64,000 nucleotides of DNA from an uncultured Algibacter sp. (lineage in GTDB: Bacteria > Bacteroidota > Bacteroidia > Flavobacteriales > Flavobacteriaceae). Of the stretch, positions 52,316-61,209 are shown one piece after another. The translations under genes and the position numbers were made by a program. The DNA is taken from positions 62,001-126,000 of the forward strand of contig NZ_CANLZX010000005.1 of assembly GCF_947495675.1 (NCBI RefSeq), read 5' to 3'. Under the pieces are notes generated by a model that ran no database searches, was not told the DNA's origin, and saw only the letters and a program-made list of their open reading frames with translations. Every line of letters begins with the position of its first letter. The stretch's first letter is position 1.

Positions 52316-54349
52316 TTAAATTAATCCAGCGCGTTTTAACAACGCCTCAGGCTTAGGTTCTTGACCTCTAAATAGTTTATATAAGGTCATAGGGTTGTCT
52401 GTTCCTCCTTGAGATAAAACATGGTCTTTAAATTTACTTGCTACTGTTTTATTAAAGATTCCTTCTTCTTTAAAATATTCAAAAGCATCTGCATCTAAAA
52501 CTTCGGCCCATTTGTAGCTGTAGTAGCCTGAAGCATATCCGCCTTGAAAAATATGAGAAAACGATGTGCTCATGCATGTTTCTTTTGTTTCAGGGTATAA
52601 TGATGTGTTTTTAAATACTTCAGTTTCAAAGGCCTTAACATCTTTTATATTTGTTGGGTCTTGACCATGCCAACTCATATCCAACAGTCCAAAACTTAAT
52701 TGACGCAACGTTTGCATGCCTTCATGAAAGGTGGCTGATTCTTTAATTTTATTAACTAAATCCATAGGAATTACATTACCAGTTTCATAATGTGTTGCAA
52801 ATAATTCTAAAGCTTCTTTTTCATAACACCAGTTTTCCATAATTTGACTTGGTAATTCCACAAAATCCCAATATACACTTGTTCCCGATAAACTAGGGTA
52901 GGTTGTATTAGCAAGCATACCATGTAGTGCATGACCAAACTCATGAAAAAGAGTAGTAACCTCATTAAATGTAAGTAATGATGGTTTTGTTTTTGTAGGT
53001 TTAGTGAAGTTACAAACTATTGAAATATGCGGTCTGCTATTTTCACCATTTTTAATGTACTGTGGTTTGTATGATGTCATCCATGCACCATTACGTTTTC
53101 CTGCTCTTGGAAAAAAATCGGCATAAAAAACAGAAATAAATTCACCTTTGGAGTCTGTAACTTTATAAGTTAAAACATCTTCATGGTATTTATCAATAGT
53201 ATTAATTTCTTCAAAATTTAAGTCGAATAACTTATTAGCGATAGCAAAAGCACCGTTAATTACGTTTTCTAATTTGAAATATGGTTTTAACTGTTCATCA
53301 TCTAAGCTAAACAGTTTTTGTTTTAATTTTTCAGAATAATAAGAGCCATCCCATTTCTGTAACTGATCAATACCATCTAACTCTTTAGCGAATTTTTCTA
53401 GGTTTTTAAATTCCCTTTTAGCGGCTGGTTTTGCTTTTTCTAGTAACTCATTTGAAAATTTAAGAACCTTTTCTGGAGTTTCTGCCATACGTTCTTCAAG
53501 AACAAAATGCGCATGTGTTTTATAACCTAAAAGTTTAGCGCGATAATGCCTTAGTTTTGTTATCTCTAAAACGTTAGCTTGGTTGTCTAAATCATTATTA
53601 TTAAATGCTTTACTGCCTGCAGCTAAAGTCATTTTTTTTCTTAAAGCTCTATTGTCTGCATATGTAACAAAAGGTATATAGCTGGGGTAGTCTAATGTAA
53701 ATAACCAGCCTTCTTTTTCTTTTGATTCAGCAACTTGTTTTGCCGCTTCTATGGCTCCATCAGGTAATCCAGATAAGTCATCTTCATTAGTAATTAGCAT
53801 TTCAAACTTGTTAGTTTCTGCTAATACATTCTCGCCAAATTTTAATTTTAACTGACTTAGTTTTTTGTCAATCTCTCTAAGTTTAATTTTTTTCTCTTCA
53901 GGCAGGTTTGCACCATTTCTAGAGAAACTTTTATATTTTTTGTCTAGAAGTGTTGATTGTTCGGTGGTTAAATTTAATTTGTTTTTAGAGTCGTAAACTG
54001 TTTTTACACGTTTAAACAAATCTTCATTTAAAGTTATATCATTGCTAAATTCTGATAATAATGGTGATACTTCTTGAGCAATTTTTTGAATTTCTTCATT
54101 AGTTTCAGCAGAATTTAAATTAAAGAAAATACTAGAAATTCTATCTAACTGTTCACCAGAGAAATCTAGTGCTTCAATGGTGTTTTCAAAAGAAGGTTTA
54201 TCAGGATTATTAACTATGCTGTCAATCTCTGCTTTTGCCATTAAAATTGCTTCCTTGAAAGTAGGTAAATAGTCTTCTGTTTGAATTATTCTGAATGGAG
54301 CGGTGTTATAATTCGTTTTAAATGGTGTTTTTAGCTTTTTTTTTATCAT
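52316..54349 (-). CDS. M3-family peptidase (oligopeptidase A / dipeptidyl carboxypeptidase type)
   Basis: A cytoplasmic zinc peptidase of 677 residues, the usual length. The thimet-type site is TLFHEFGHALHG, with the third ligand glutamate in the following helix (FVELPSQIMENW). Other family marks are RPHISIVCNFTKP and the C-terminal GGYASGYYSYKWAEVLDADAFE, seen in parts. It degrades oligopeptides after larger proteases. No signal peptide. It is a single gene with a terminator. Confidence 0.93.
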   Translation of the reverse strand: MIKKKLKTPFKTNYNTAPFRIIQTEDYLPTFKEAILMAKAEIDSIVNNPDKPSFENTIEALDFSGEQLDRISSIFFNLNSAETNEEIQKIAQEVSPLLSEFSNDITLNEDLFKRVKTVYDSKNKLNLTTEQSTLLDKKYKSFSRNGANLPEEKKIKLREIDKKLSQLKLKFGENVLAETNKFEMLITNEDDLSGLPDGAIEAAKQVAESKEKEGWLFTLDYPSYIPFVTYADNRALRKKMTLAAGSKAFNNNDLDNQANVLEITKLRHYRAKLLGYKTHAHFVLEERMAETPEKVLKFSNELLEKAKPAAKREFKNLEKFAKELDGIDQLQKWDGSYYSEKLKQKLFSLDDEQLKPYFKLENVINGAFAIANKLFDLNFEEINTIDKYHEDVLTYKVTDSKGEFISVFYADFFPRAGKRNGAWMTSYKPQYIKNGENSRPHISIVCNFTKPTKTKPSLLTFNEVTTLFHEFGHALHGMLANTTYPSLSGTSVYWDFVELPSQIMENWCYEKEALELFATHYETGNVIPMDLVNKIKESATFHEGMQTLRQLSFGLLDMSWHGQDPTNIKDVKAFETEVFKNTSLYPETKETCMSTSFSHIFQGGYASGYYSYKWAEVLDADAFEYFKEEGIFNKTVASKFKDHVLSQGGTDNPMTLYKLFRGQEPKPEALLKRAGLI

Positions 54350-54407
54350 TCTTTCAAATAATGTGTTAAAGTTTAAATTTACTATGTATGCATAATAGAT
54401 TTTGTTA

Positions 54408-54415
54408 TATTTTTG
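54408..54415 (+). promoter_or_regulatory. Putative -7 element of a small RNA
   Basis: TATTTTTG on the plus strand, a full match to TAnnTTTG; only ATG is found near the -33 position. It faces away from both neighbouring genes. Confidence 0.35.
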
Positions 54416-54420
54416 CAGCC

Positions 54421-54497
54421 GATAATACTAAGAGTGACTAACTCATGAGAATTATTTGTTAATAGCTGAAAAGCCCTGAATAACTTCAGGGCTTTTT
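54421..54497 (+). ncRNA. Possible small RNA between the M3 peptidase and purE genes
   Basis: About 77 bases on the plus strand, opposite to both flanking genes. It starts just after a -7 element and ends in a strong hairpin with a T7 tail. It contains a small GAGT/ACTC hairpin at 54433-54445. No open reading frame of note and no known RNA family recognised. Confidence 0.35.
54469..54497. terminator. Terminator, strongest on the plus strand
   Basis: A 12-bp stem AAAAGCCCTGAA / TTCAGGGCTTTT with a 4-base loop (54469-54480 with 54485-54496). The T tail is 7 long on the plus strand and 4 on the minus strand. It lies just beyond the purE stop, so it may serve purE as well. Confidence 0.8.
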
Positions 54498-54498
54498 T

Positions 54499-54981
54499 TC
54501 ATTTTAAATCTTTTGCAGATTCATTTACTTTTATTTTCAAGCCTTCTTTATAAGCAACAATTTTGTCGAGCACACATTTATCGCTCGAGCCAATAATCTG
54601 AGCTGCTAAAATACCTGCGTTTTTTGCACCGTTTAGCGCTACAGTAGCAACAGGTACACCACCAGGCATTTGAAGAATAGATAAAACAGAATCCCACCCG
54701 TCAATAGAGTTACTACTCTTTACTGGCACACCTATTACAGGTAGTGGAGATAAAGAGGCAATCATGCCAGGTAAATGAGCTGCACCACCAGCACCAGCTA
54801 TAACAACGGCAAATCCTCTTATATGTGCATGCTTACCGTAATCAAATAGTTTTTCTGGTGTTCTGTGTGCAGAAACAATGTCTACTTCTACTTCAATATC
54901 AAAACCTTTTAAGATGTCTATAGCATCTTGCATAACAGGAAGATCACTTTTACTTCCCATAATTACTCCAACTTTGCTCAT
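54499..54981 (-). CDS. purE: N5-carboxyaminoimidazole ribonucleotide mutase
   Basis: Moves the carboxyl group from N5-CAIR to CAIR in purine synthesis. The 160 residues have GVIMGSKSDLPVMQDA at the N-terminus, VSAHRTPEKLFDY with the catalytic His, and AGAGGAAHLPGMIASLSPLPVIGVPV, seen in parts. This is the class I bacterial form. It follows purK by 2 bases, in the usual order. Confidence 0.96.
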   Translation of the reverse strand: MSKVGVIMGSKSDLPVMQDAIDILKGFDIEVEVDIVSAHRTPEKLFDYGKHAHIRGFAVVIAGAGGAAHLPGMIASLSPLPVIGVPVKSSNSIDGWDSVLSILQMPGGVPVATVALNGAKNAGILAAQIIGSSDKCVLDKIVAYKEGLKIKVNESAKDLK

Positions 54982-54983
54982 AT

Positions 54984-56138
54984 TTATTCGCTTATAACTT
55001 TAATACTTTTCTTTACTTCTTCAGCGACACGTCTTGCTTCATTTAAATCTTCATTCACAATAGTTACATGTCCCATTTTTCTAAACGGTCGTGTTTGTTT
55101 TTTACCATAAATGTGAGGTGTTACACCTTCCATTTTCATAATATTTTCTATGTTTTTATAAACCACATTTCCTGTATAACCTTCTGCACCAACTAAATTT
55201 ACCATAACGCCTCCAACTTTGCTATCTGTTCGTCCTAAGGGTAAATCTAAAATGGCTCTAATGTGCTGTTCAAATTGACATGTAAAACTTGCTTCAATAG
55301 TTTGATGACCAGAATTGTGAGGTCTAGGAGCTACTTCGTTTACTAAAATCTCGTCTTCTTTAGTTTGAAACATTTCAACAGCTAATAAACCAACATGATT
55401 AAATGCCTTGGATGCTTTTAATGCTACTTGTTCTGCTTTTTTAGCAACATCATTAGGTATTCTAGCAGGACAAATAACATATTCAACTTGGTTAGCTTCA
55501 GGATGAAACTCCATTTCTACAACAGGATACGTTTTCGTTTCGCCAGATACACTTCTTGCAACAATTACCGCTAATTCATTTTTAAATGGTATTAGATCCT
55601 CTGCAATACATTCACCTTTTGGTAAGCCTTCTAAATCTGTTAAAGTTCTAACCACTTTTACGCCATTACCATCATACCCAAATTGAGCTGCTTTCCAAAC
55701 AAAAGGGAACTCTAATCCACCATTAGTAATCGCATCTTCAATTTCAGAGAGGTATGCAAAACGAGTAAAATCTGATGTTGGAATATTGTTATCGCGATAA
55801 AATAATTTCTGTTTTGCTTTATTTTGAATTCTTCTTAATGTTTTTGAAGCAGGATACACTTTTATGCCTTCTTTTTCAAGGGTTTCTAGTGCATCAACAT
55901 TAACATTTTCAATTTCAATAGTTAAGACATCTACTTGTTTACCAAAATTATAAACAGCATCATAATCCATCAAATCACCTAAATGAAACTCATTACTAGC
56001 AATTTTACAAGGCGCCTCATTACTTGAGTCTAGAACCGACGTATAAATATCAAATTTTCGGGTGTTATACAGTAACATTTTACCTAATTGACCACCGCCA
56101 AGAATACCAAGTTTAAAATTTGAAGAAAAGTAATTCAT
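54984..56138 (-). CDS. purK: N5-carboxyaminoimidazole ribonucleotide synthase
   Basis: Makes N5-CAIR from AIR, bicarbonate and ATP. The 384 residues have the ATP-grasp layout: KLGILGGGQLGKMLL near the N-terminus, FPFVWKAAQFGYDGNGVKVV as the ATP-binding lid, and VNEVAPRPHNSGHQTIEA as the catalytic Asn/Arg motif. It forms an operon with purE. A full -7 match lies 36 bases upstream. Confidence 0.96.
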   Translation of the reverse strand: MNYFSSNFKLGILGGGQLGKMLLYNTRKFDIYTSVLDSSNEAPCKIASNEFHLGDLMDYDAVYNFGKQVDVLTIEIENVNVDALETLEKEGIKVYPASKTLRRIQNKAKQKLFYRDNNIPTSDFTRFAYLSEIEDAITNGGLEFPFVWKAAQFGYDGNGVKVVRTLTDLEGLPKGECIAEDLIPFKNELAVIVARSVSGETKTYPVVEMEFHPEANQVEYVICPARIPNDVAKKAEQVALKASKAFNHVGLLAVEMFQTKEDEILVNEVAPRPHNSGHQTIEASFTCQFEQHIRAILDLPLGRTDSKVGGVMVNLVGAEGYTGNVVYKNIENIMKMEGVTPHIYGKKQTRPFRKMGHVTIVNEDLNEARRVAEEVKKSIKVISE

Positions 56139-56174
56139 TTAAATGCTTTTAATTAAACTTATGCATATGCTTGG

Positions 56175-56182
56175 CAAAAATA
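56175..56182 (-). promoter_or_regulatory. Putative -7 element for purKE
   Basis: Minus-strand TATTTTTG (plus-strand CAAAAATA), a full match, 36 bases before the purK start. The TTG box is not seen at the expected distance. No PurR-type site was recognised. Confidence 0.4.
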
Positions 56183-56276
56183 CACTTAAATCTTAAATTA
56201 GTCCATAAATCATAAATCAAAAAATGGGTATTACTTAATCTATTGATTATCTTTGCTTTTTTAAAATTTATTACCC

Positions 56277-57386
56277 TTGATAAAGTTACACGACAAATAT
56301 TTCAAACCTTTTGTTTCTGCAAAGGAAATTGATAACGTCTTAGAGCGTTTAGTAAATGAAATAGCGAAAGATGTTGGTGATGAAATTCCAGTATTTATTG
56401 GTATTTTAAATGGTTCGTTTATGTTAACCAGCGACTTTGTTAAAAAATATCCTAAACCATGTGAAGTAACGTTTATTAAATTAGCGTCTTATGAAGGTTT
56501 AAAATCTACTGAAGATATTCAAAGGTTAATTGGTATAACGCAAGACCTAACTGATAGAACAGTAATAATCTTAGAGGATATAATAGATACAGGTAATACT
56601 TTAAAAGAAGTTCACAGGATTTTTAAAAACGAAAAGGTTAAATCACTAAAAATAGCCACACTTTTTTATAAACCTGAAGCTTATAAAAAAGATTTTAAAT
56701 TACATTATGTTGGTATTGAAATTCCTGATAAATTTATAGTAGGTTACGGCTTAGATTATGATGGTTTGGGAAGAAATTTACCAGAAGTATATCAAATAAA
56801 AGAAACTCAACACATGACAAACTTAGTATTATTTGGCCCTCCAGGAGCAGGTAAAGGAACACAAGCAGAATTTTTAAAAGAGAAATATAATTTAGTGCAT
56901 ATTTCTACTGGCGATGTTTTTAGATTCAATATGAAAAATGAAACTGCTTTAGGTACATTGGCTAAATCTTATATTGAAAAAGGCCAACTTGTACCAGACC
57001 AAGTAACTATTGATATGCTTAATGCTGAAGTAGAAAAAAATGCTCAAGCAAATGGATTTATTTTTGATGGTTTTCCTAGAACTAATGCGCAAGCACAAGC
57101 TTTAGATAAATTAATGGATAGTAAAGATTCCCAGATAAATGCCATGATAGCTTTAGAGGTTGATGATGAAGTTTTAGTAAAACGTTTACTAGAAAGAGGG
57201 AAAACTAGTGGAAGAAAAGATGACGCTGATGAAACTGTAATAAGAAACAGAATTAAAGTTTATTATGACGAAACAGCAATATTAAAAGACTACTTCGCAG
57301 CTCAAGATAAATATTTTGGTGTTGATGGTGTTGGAAGTATTGAAGATATTACAGAAAGGTTAAGTGCAGTAATTAATAAACTGTAA
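56277..57386 (+). CDS. adk: Fused hypoxanthine phosphoribosyltransferase - adenylate kinase
   Basis: One chain of 369 residues joining two purine enzymes. Residues 1-175 are a type I phosphoribosyltransferase: IPVFIGILNGSFMLTSDF, VTFIKLASYEG and the PRPP motif VIILEDIIDTGNTL. Residues 181-369 are adenylate kinase: VLFGPPGAGKGTQAEFL (P-loop), HISTGDVFR, GFIFDGFPRT, and LERGKTSGRKDDADE (lid, short form). The start is TTG at 56277; a stop codon lies 15 bases upstream and no early ATG exists. An internal ATG at 56815 could start the kinase alone. Both domains look intact. obgE is downstream after a terminator. Confidence 0.93.
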   Translation: MIKLHDKYFKPFVSAKEIDNVLERLVNEIAKDVGDEIPVFIGILNGSFMLTSDFVKKYPKPCEVTFIKLASYEGLKSTEDIQRLIGITQDLTDRTVIILEDIIDTGNTLKEVHRIFKNEKVKSLKIATLFYKPEAYKKDFKLHYVGIEIPDKFIVGYGLDYDGLGRNLPEVYQIKETQHMTNLVLFGPPGAGKGTQAEFLKEKYNLVHISTGDVFRFNMKNETALGTLAKSYIEKGQLVPDQVTIDMLNAEVEKNAQANGFIFDGFPRTNAQAQALDKLMDSKDSQINAMIALEVDDEVLVKRLLERGKTSGRKDDADETVIRNRIKVYYDETAILKDYFAAQDKYFGVDGVGSIEDITERLSAVINKL

Positions 57387-57415
57387 TTACTTTTAAAAAC
57401 AAAAATCTAATAATT

Positions 57416-57451
57416 AAAAGCTATAACTTTATAATTGAAGTTATAGTTTTT
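57416..57451 (+). terminator. Terminator after the hpt-adk fusion gene
   Basis: A stem AAAAGCTATAACTT / AAGTTATAGTTTT with one bulged G (57416-57429 with 57438-57450), followed by T's. Confidence 0.78.
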
Positions 57452-57476
57452 ACGTTTTAGAACCTAATTTAAAAAC

Positions 57477-57492
57477 TTTCGCTTTTGCGAAA
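57477..57492. repeat. TTTCGC-TTTT-GCGAAA inverted repeat
   Basis: A perfect 6-bp inverted repeat with a T4 loop in the gap before obgE. It shares TTTCGCTTTYGC with the element at 15860. Possible dispersed repeat or second terminator. Confidence 0.45.
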
Positions 57493-57546
57493 AAAATAAA
57501 AGCTAAGAGTGATAAAACTTTTAACTTATAATATGTAACTTGACTT

Positions 57547-58545
57547 ATGACTGAGGGAAATTTTGTAGACTACGTAAAAATGTTTGTGTCTTCTGGCAAC
57601 GGAGGTAAAGGCTCTGTTCACTTACATCGTGAAAAATATATTACCAAAGGTGGTCCTGATGGTGGTGATGGTGGTCGTGGTGGTCATGTTATTATTCGAG
57701 GTAAATCCAATCTTTGGACTTTACTACATTTAAAATTTAAAAAACATGTTAGAGCTGGACACGGAGGGCATGGAAGTAGTGGTAGAAGTTTTGGAGCCGA
57801 TGGTGAAGATGTATACATAGATGTGCCATTAGGTACTGTTATTCGAGATACAGAAACCGATGAAATACTTTTTGAAATTACCGAAGATGGTGAAGAAATA
57901 ATATTAGCTGAAGGTGGTAAAGGTGGTTTAGGGAACTGGCACTTTAAAAGCTCTACTAACCAAACACCACGATACGCTCAACCGGGGATTCCTATGGAAG
58001 AGAAGTATGTTACCATGGAGTTAAAAGTTCTAGCCGATGTAGGTTTAGTAGGTTTTCCTAATGCAGGAAAATCAACCTTATTATCTGTAGTTACTTCAGC
58101 AAAACCAAAAATTGCCGATTACGAATTTACGACACTTAAACCAAATTTAGGAATAGTGAAATATCGTGATTTTCAAACTTTTGTAATGGCAGATATTCCT
58201 GGTATTATAGAAGGAGCTGCGGAGGGTAAAGGCCTAGGTCATTACTTTTTACGTCATATAGAACGTAACTCAATTCTGTTGTTTATGATACCTGCTGATG
58301 CCGATGATATTAAAAAGCAATACGATATTCTGTTAGATGAACTTAGACGTTACAATCCAGAAATGCTTGATAAAGATCGTATAATAGCCATTTCAAAAAG
58401 TGATATGCTTGATGAAGAGTTAAAAGCAGAAATGAAAATTGAGTTAGATAACGAACTTCCTATACCATACATGTTTATATCATCTGTAGCTCAACAAGGT
58501 ATTACAGAGCTTAAAGATGTTTTATGGAAAATGTTGAATGCTTAG
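57547..58545 (+). CDS. obgE: GTPase Obg
   Basis: A ribosome-associated GTPase of 332 residues. The N-terminal Obg domain (1-158) is glycine-rich: [50 protein letters not shown]. The G domain has [12 protein letters not shown] (P-loop, about 166-177), [17 protein letters not shown] (G3), and SKSDML (G4). No C-terminal OCT domain is present, as usual in Bacteroidota. It is a single gene. Confidence 0.96.
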   Translation: MTEGNFVDYVKMFVSSGNGGKGSVHLHREKYITKGGPDGGDGGRGGHVIIRGKSNLWTLLHLKFKKHVRAGHGGHGSSGRSFGADGEDVYIDVPLGTVIRDTETDEILFEITEDGEEIILAEGGKGGLGNWHFKSSTNQTPRYAQPGIPMEEKYVTMELKVLADVGLVGFPNAGKSTLLSVVTSAKPKIADYEFTTLKPNLGIVKYRDFQTFVMADIPGIIEGAAEGKGLGHYFLRHIERNSILLFMIPADADDIKKQYDILLDELRRYNPEMLDKDRIIAISKSDMLDEELKAEMKIELDNELPIPYMFISSVAQQGITELKDVLWKMLNA

Positions 58546-58659
58546 GTGAAAACATTATTTTGTTTTTGAGATATTAATTAAAACCTTTTAATTGCCAGTA
58601 TATCAATAATTCAATATTGGAATAATTTTTGATTAACTTTATTTAAAAAATTAAAGTTC

Positions 58660-59181
58660 ATGAAATTCCTTAAAACTACCATTTTAGCTATCCTAATAGT
58701 GTCATGCGCACCTATTCGCGTAAATTATGATTATGATAAAGCTACTGATTTTAGTACCTATAAAACATATCAATATTATGGTAATATGGAAACTGGTTTA
58801 AGTGAATTAGATACCAAGCGTTTATTGAATGCTATAGATGCTAAAATGGAAACCAAAGGCTTTAATGTTTCTGAAAACCCAGACTTCTTTATCGATATTA
58901 AAAGCTCAGAGTATCAGGCTGTACAAAGGCAAACCGTAGGTGTGGGTGTGGGTGGTAGCGGACGAAATGTTGGTGGTGGTATATCTATAGGATTACCAAT
59001 TGGTCAGGCTAATGTTAATCGACAGATAACTATCGATTTTGTAGACGAGAATAAAAAACAACTCTTTTGGCAAGCTATTAGTGAATCAAGTTTTAATCCA
59101 AATACAACACCTGAAAAGCGAGAAACACGTTTAAATGCAATAGTAGAAAAGGTGCTTACAAATTACCCTCCAGAAAAGTAA
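58660..59181 (+). CDS. DUF4136 lipoprotein
   Basis: 173 residues. The signal MKFLKTTILAILIVSC has its lipobox cysteine at 16. A DUF4136 domain follows, with NYDYDKATDFSTYKTYQYYG near the N-terminus and a glycine-rich loop VGVGVGGSGRNVGGGI in the middle, then RQITIDFVDENKKQLFWQA. Function is unknown; these are usually outer-membrane or periplasmic lipoproteins of Bacteroidota. It is convergent with the M64 peptidase gene, 1 base apart. Confidence 0.85.
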   Translation: MKFLKTTILAILIVSCAPIRVNYDYDKATDFSTYKTYQYYGNMETGLSELDTKRLLNAIDAKMETKGFNVSENPDFFIDIKSSEYQAVQRQTVGVGVGGSGRNVGGGISIGLPIGQANVNRQITIDFVDENKKQLFWQAISESSFNPNTTPEKRETRLNAIVEKVLTNYPPEK

Positions 59182-59182
59182 T

Positions 59183-60604
59183 TTATTTTTTTGTTAGCCT
59201 TTTACTAGCAATTAAAACTTTACCAGAATAGAAATTAGTTATATAAATGCCTTGACTTAAATAGCTAATTTTTAATTGTTTGTTTTCGTAATTAGATAGT
59301 GTGGTAGTATTAACAATCTTTCCATCTAGACTCACTATTTCAACTTTTAAATCTGAAATAGATTGGCTTTCAAATTCTAAATTTAAAATGTTATTTGCAG
59401 GGTTTGGATACATTGAAATATTATATGTGTTCACTTCATTTTCAATATCATTAACACCAAGCGTAGTATAGTTGATAGTCCAAGTTACGGTGTAAACATG
59501 AAAAGTATCATGATTGTCAACTCTTAAAAGATTAGAATTGTCGTTCACAACGGTTGTTAAGGTATTAACACCTTCAATTAAATCGGTTTCAGCTAAAGAA
59601 ACGTCATCAACATTATTTGCATGAATTATTGTATTAAGTGTCCATTCACTATCTAAAGTATTAGGCTCGGGTTTAATTAAATTAAGCGAAAAATTTAAGG
59701 GAAACGTTGGGTTGTTAATACTGTTATTAGGTGTGTAAGCTTCAATTGGAGAAACTAAATTGTGAATTTTTTCAATAATCCCTTCTTTACAAACAGAACA
59801 AAAAGGATTGTTTAAAACTTCCATTTTACAGCTTGTATGTGGTTTGTACCAGTCAGAGCAATTTCCAGACGTACAGGTGTGTTGGTAAACGCCAATATTA
59901 TTTGTTCCTAGCCAGTTGCTCCACTTTGGGTTGTTAATATTATCTACATGTGTCATATTAATTGCCTCGGCAGCAAGTAAATCTCCCGGATAATATTCGT
60001 CTTTTAAGTTAAATAAAGAATGACCTAGTTCGTGAATAGCTAATTCATCTGAACTAGCACCAGTTGAAGCCATTGGAAAGATACCGCCACTACCGCCATA
60101 ATAAGGTGAGTTAACTAAAATAAGTGCTTGATCGTAAGTTGGAAAATTATCTGCTAAAACACTAAATATTTTAGCTTCTGTATTATTCGAATAATTACCA
60201 TCGGCTTCATAAAAAAGCAGGAAATGATTACCATAAGCATCAAAAGTTGCATTAAAAAAGGTGTCTACGTTTGTAATTGGCACAGGCCAATTACTTTCGT
60301 AATAAGCACTTCCTATACCTGGGTGATCTGCACCACTTTCGTTTGAAGGTACTTTTATAGCATAAACATTAAAATACTCGGCGTATTCTTTTAGTGGGCT
60401 TTTGCTAAACATACTATTAGAAAAATTTGTGGCATCTGTAATAAATTTATCTAGTTCTGTTGTAGTATAGCCATCTCCCATAATAATAAGATTAATACGT
60501 TTGGCATCATCACCAGATATCTTTATAGGTTCTACATCAAAAACCTGAGCAGATAAGTATAGTATGTTTAAGCTAAAAAATAAGAAACATAAAAAAGATT
60601 TCAT
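59183..60604 (-). CDS. Secreted M64-family metallopeptidase with T9SS sorting domain
   Basis: About 473 residues from ATG 60604, which opens a signal peptide (MKSFLCFLFFSLNILYLSAQ). Upstream in-frame residues do not look like a signal. The M64 (IgA peptidase-like) domain has INLIIMGDGYTTTELDKF, the zinc motif ELAIHELGHSLFNLKDEYY, and a cysteine-rich patch (HTCTSGNCSDW, SCKMEV, FCSVCKE). A C-terminal domain starting NISMYPNPANN and ending LIASKRLTKK is a type A T9SS sorting signal, so it is a PorU client. The cleaved substrate is unknown. Confidence 0.9.
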   Translation of the reverse strand: MKSFLCFLFFSLNILYLSAQVFDVEPIKISGDDAKRINLIIMGDGYTTTELDKFITDATNFSNSMFSKSPLKEYAEYFNVYAIKVPSNESGADHPGIGSAYYESNWPVPITNVDTFFNATFDAYGNHFLLFYEADGNYSNNTEAKIFSVLADNFPTYDQALILVNSPYYGGSGGIFPMASTGASSDELAIHELGHSLFNLKDEYYPGDLLAAEAINMTHVDNINNPKWSNWLGTNNIGVYQHTCTSGNCSDWYKPHTSCKMEVLNNPFCSVCKEGIIEKIHNLVSPIEAYTPNNSINNPTFPLNFSLNLIKPEPNTLDSEWTLNTIIHANNVDDVSLAETDLIEGVNTLTTVVNDNSNLLRVDNHDTFHVYTVTWTINYTTLGVNDIENEVNTYNISMYPNPANNILNLEFESQSISDLKVEIVSLDGKIVNTTTLSNYENKQLKISYLSQGIYITNFYSGKVLIASKRLTKK

Positions 60605-60623
60605 GTGTTTGGGTTTATTTTCT

Positions 60624-60692
60624 TCAATAGTCACATGTAGCTTCCATATGGTCATGATCTGGAGGTTCAACTACTAGAAATGGAAGTTTCAT
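60624..60692 (-). CDS. Possible 22-residue small protein
   Basis: A short frame, MKLPFLVVEPPDHDHMEATC followed by two more residues, starting 1 base after the preceding lipoprotein stop (TAG-T-ATG) and ending 19 bases before the M64 start. The tight coupling, and the HDH plus Cys content, argue for it; there is no other support. It could be chance. Confidence 0.3.
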   Translation of the reverse strand: MKLPFLVVEPPDHDHMEATCDY

Positions 60693-60693
60693 A

Positions 60694-61194
60694 CTAATTA
60701 ATTTGTGTTTTGATTAGGGGTTTGTTTTCGGCAAAGTTACTAATTGTTATGTATTTAGTACTATTTTGAAGTTGTAACCTTACAGTAAATTGTGTTTTGT
60801 CGAGTTTTATAACTTTGGTTTTAAAATTTTTAGACTCATCAATAAATTCTATAGTTTTAATTAATGGGTTTTTAATCCTTATTTTATGTAGCTCTTTTAA
60901 ATTTTCATCAAGCTCCCGTAAAATTAAATCACCTTCTTTACCATTTTTAATAGGTTCATACTGTTTGCTTTTTAGCTTACCATCTACTATTTTTTTATTT
61001 ATAAATTGAATATTTCTTTTGCCGCTTAAAGCTTGGTCAATACTATAATAAAGAAATATAATTTCTGGCGAGTGTTCTATAGTATTTTTTGTTGTGGTAG
61101 TATTTTTGTAATTCCCACAAGCCGAAAACAAAATTAAAGCACTTGAAAAGAGCAGTATTAATTTTAGTTTTTTATTTAAAAAGAGATATTTCAA
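60694..61194 (-). CDS. Hypothetical lipoprotein
   Basis: 166 residues with an N-terminal lipoprotein signal: MKYLFLNKKLKLILLFSSAL then ILFSACG, cysteine at 26. The start is TTG at 61194; no ATG is nearby. The rest has mixed alpha/beta character (PEIIFLYYSIDQALSGKRNIQ, then KTKVIKLDKTQFTVRLQLQ), and I recognise no family. It is 15 bases downstream of the macroglobulin-like gene, so it is probably co-expressed with it and may be its partner. Confidence 0.7.
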   Translation of the reverse strand: MKYLFLNKKLKLILLFSSALILFSACGNYKNTTTTKNTIEHSPEIIFLYYSIDQALSGKRNIQFINKKIVDGKLKSKQYEPIKNGKEGDLILRELDENLKELHKIRIKNPLIKTIEFIDESKNFKTKVIKLDKTQFTVRLQLQNSTKYITISNFAENKPLIKTQIN

Positions 61195-61209
61195 ATCTTA
61201 ATTTTAAAT

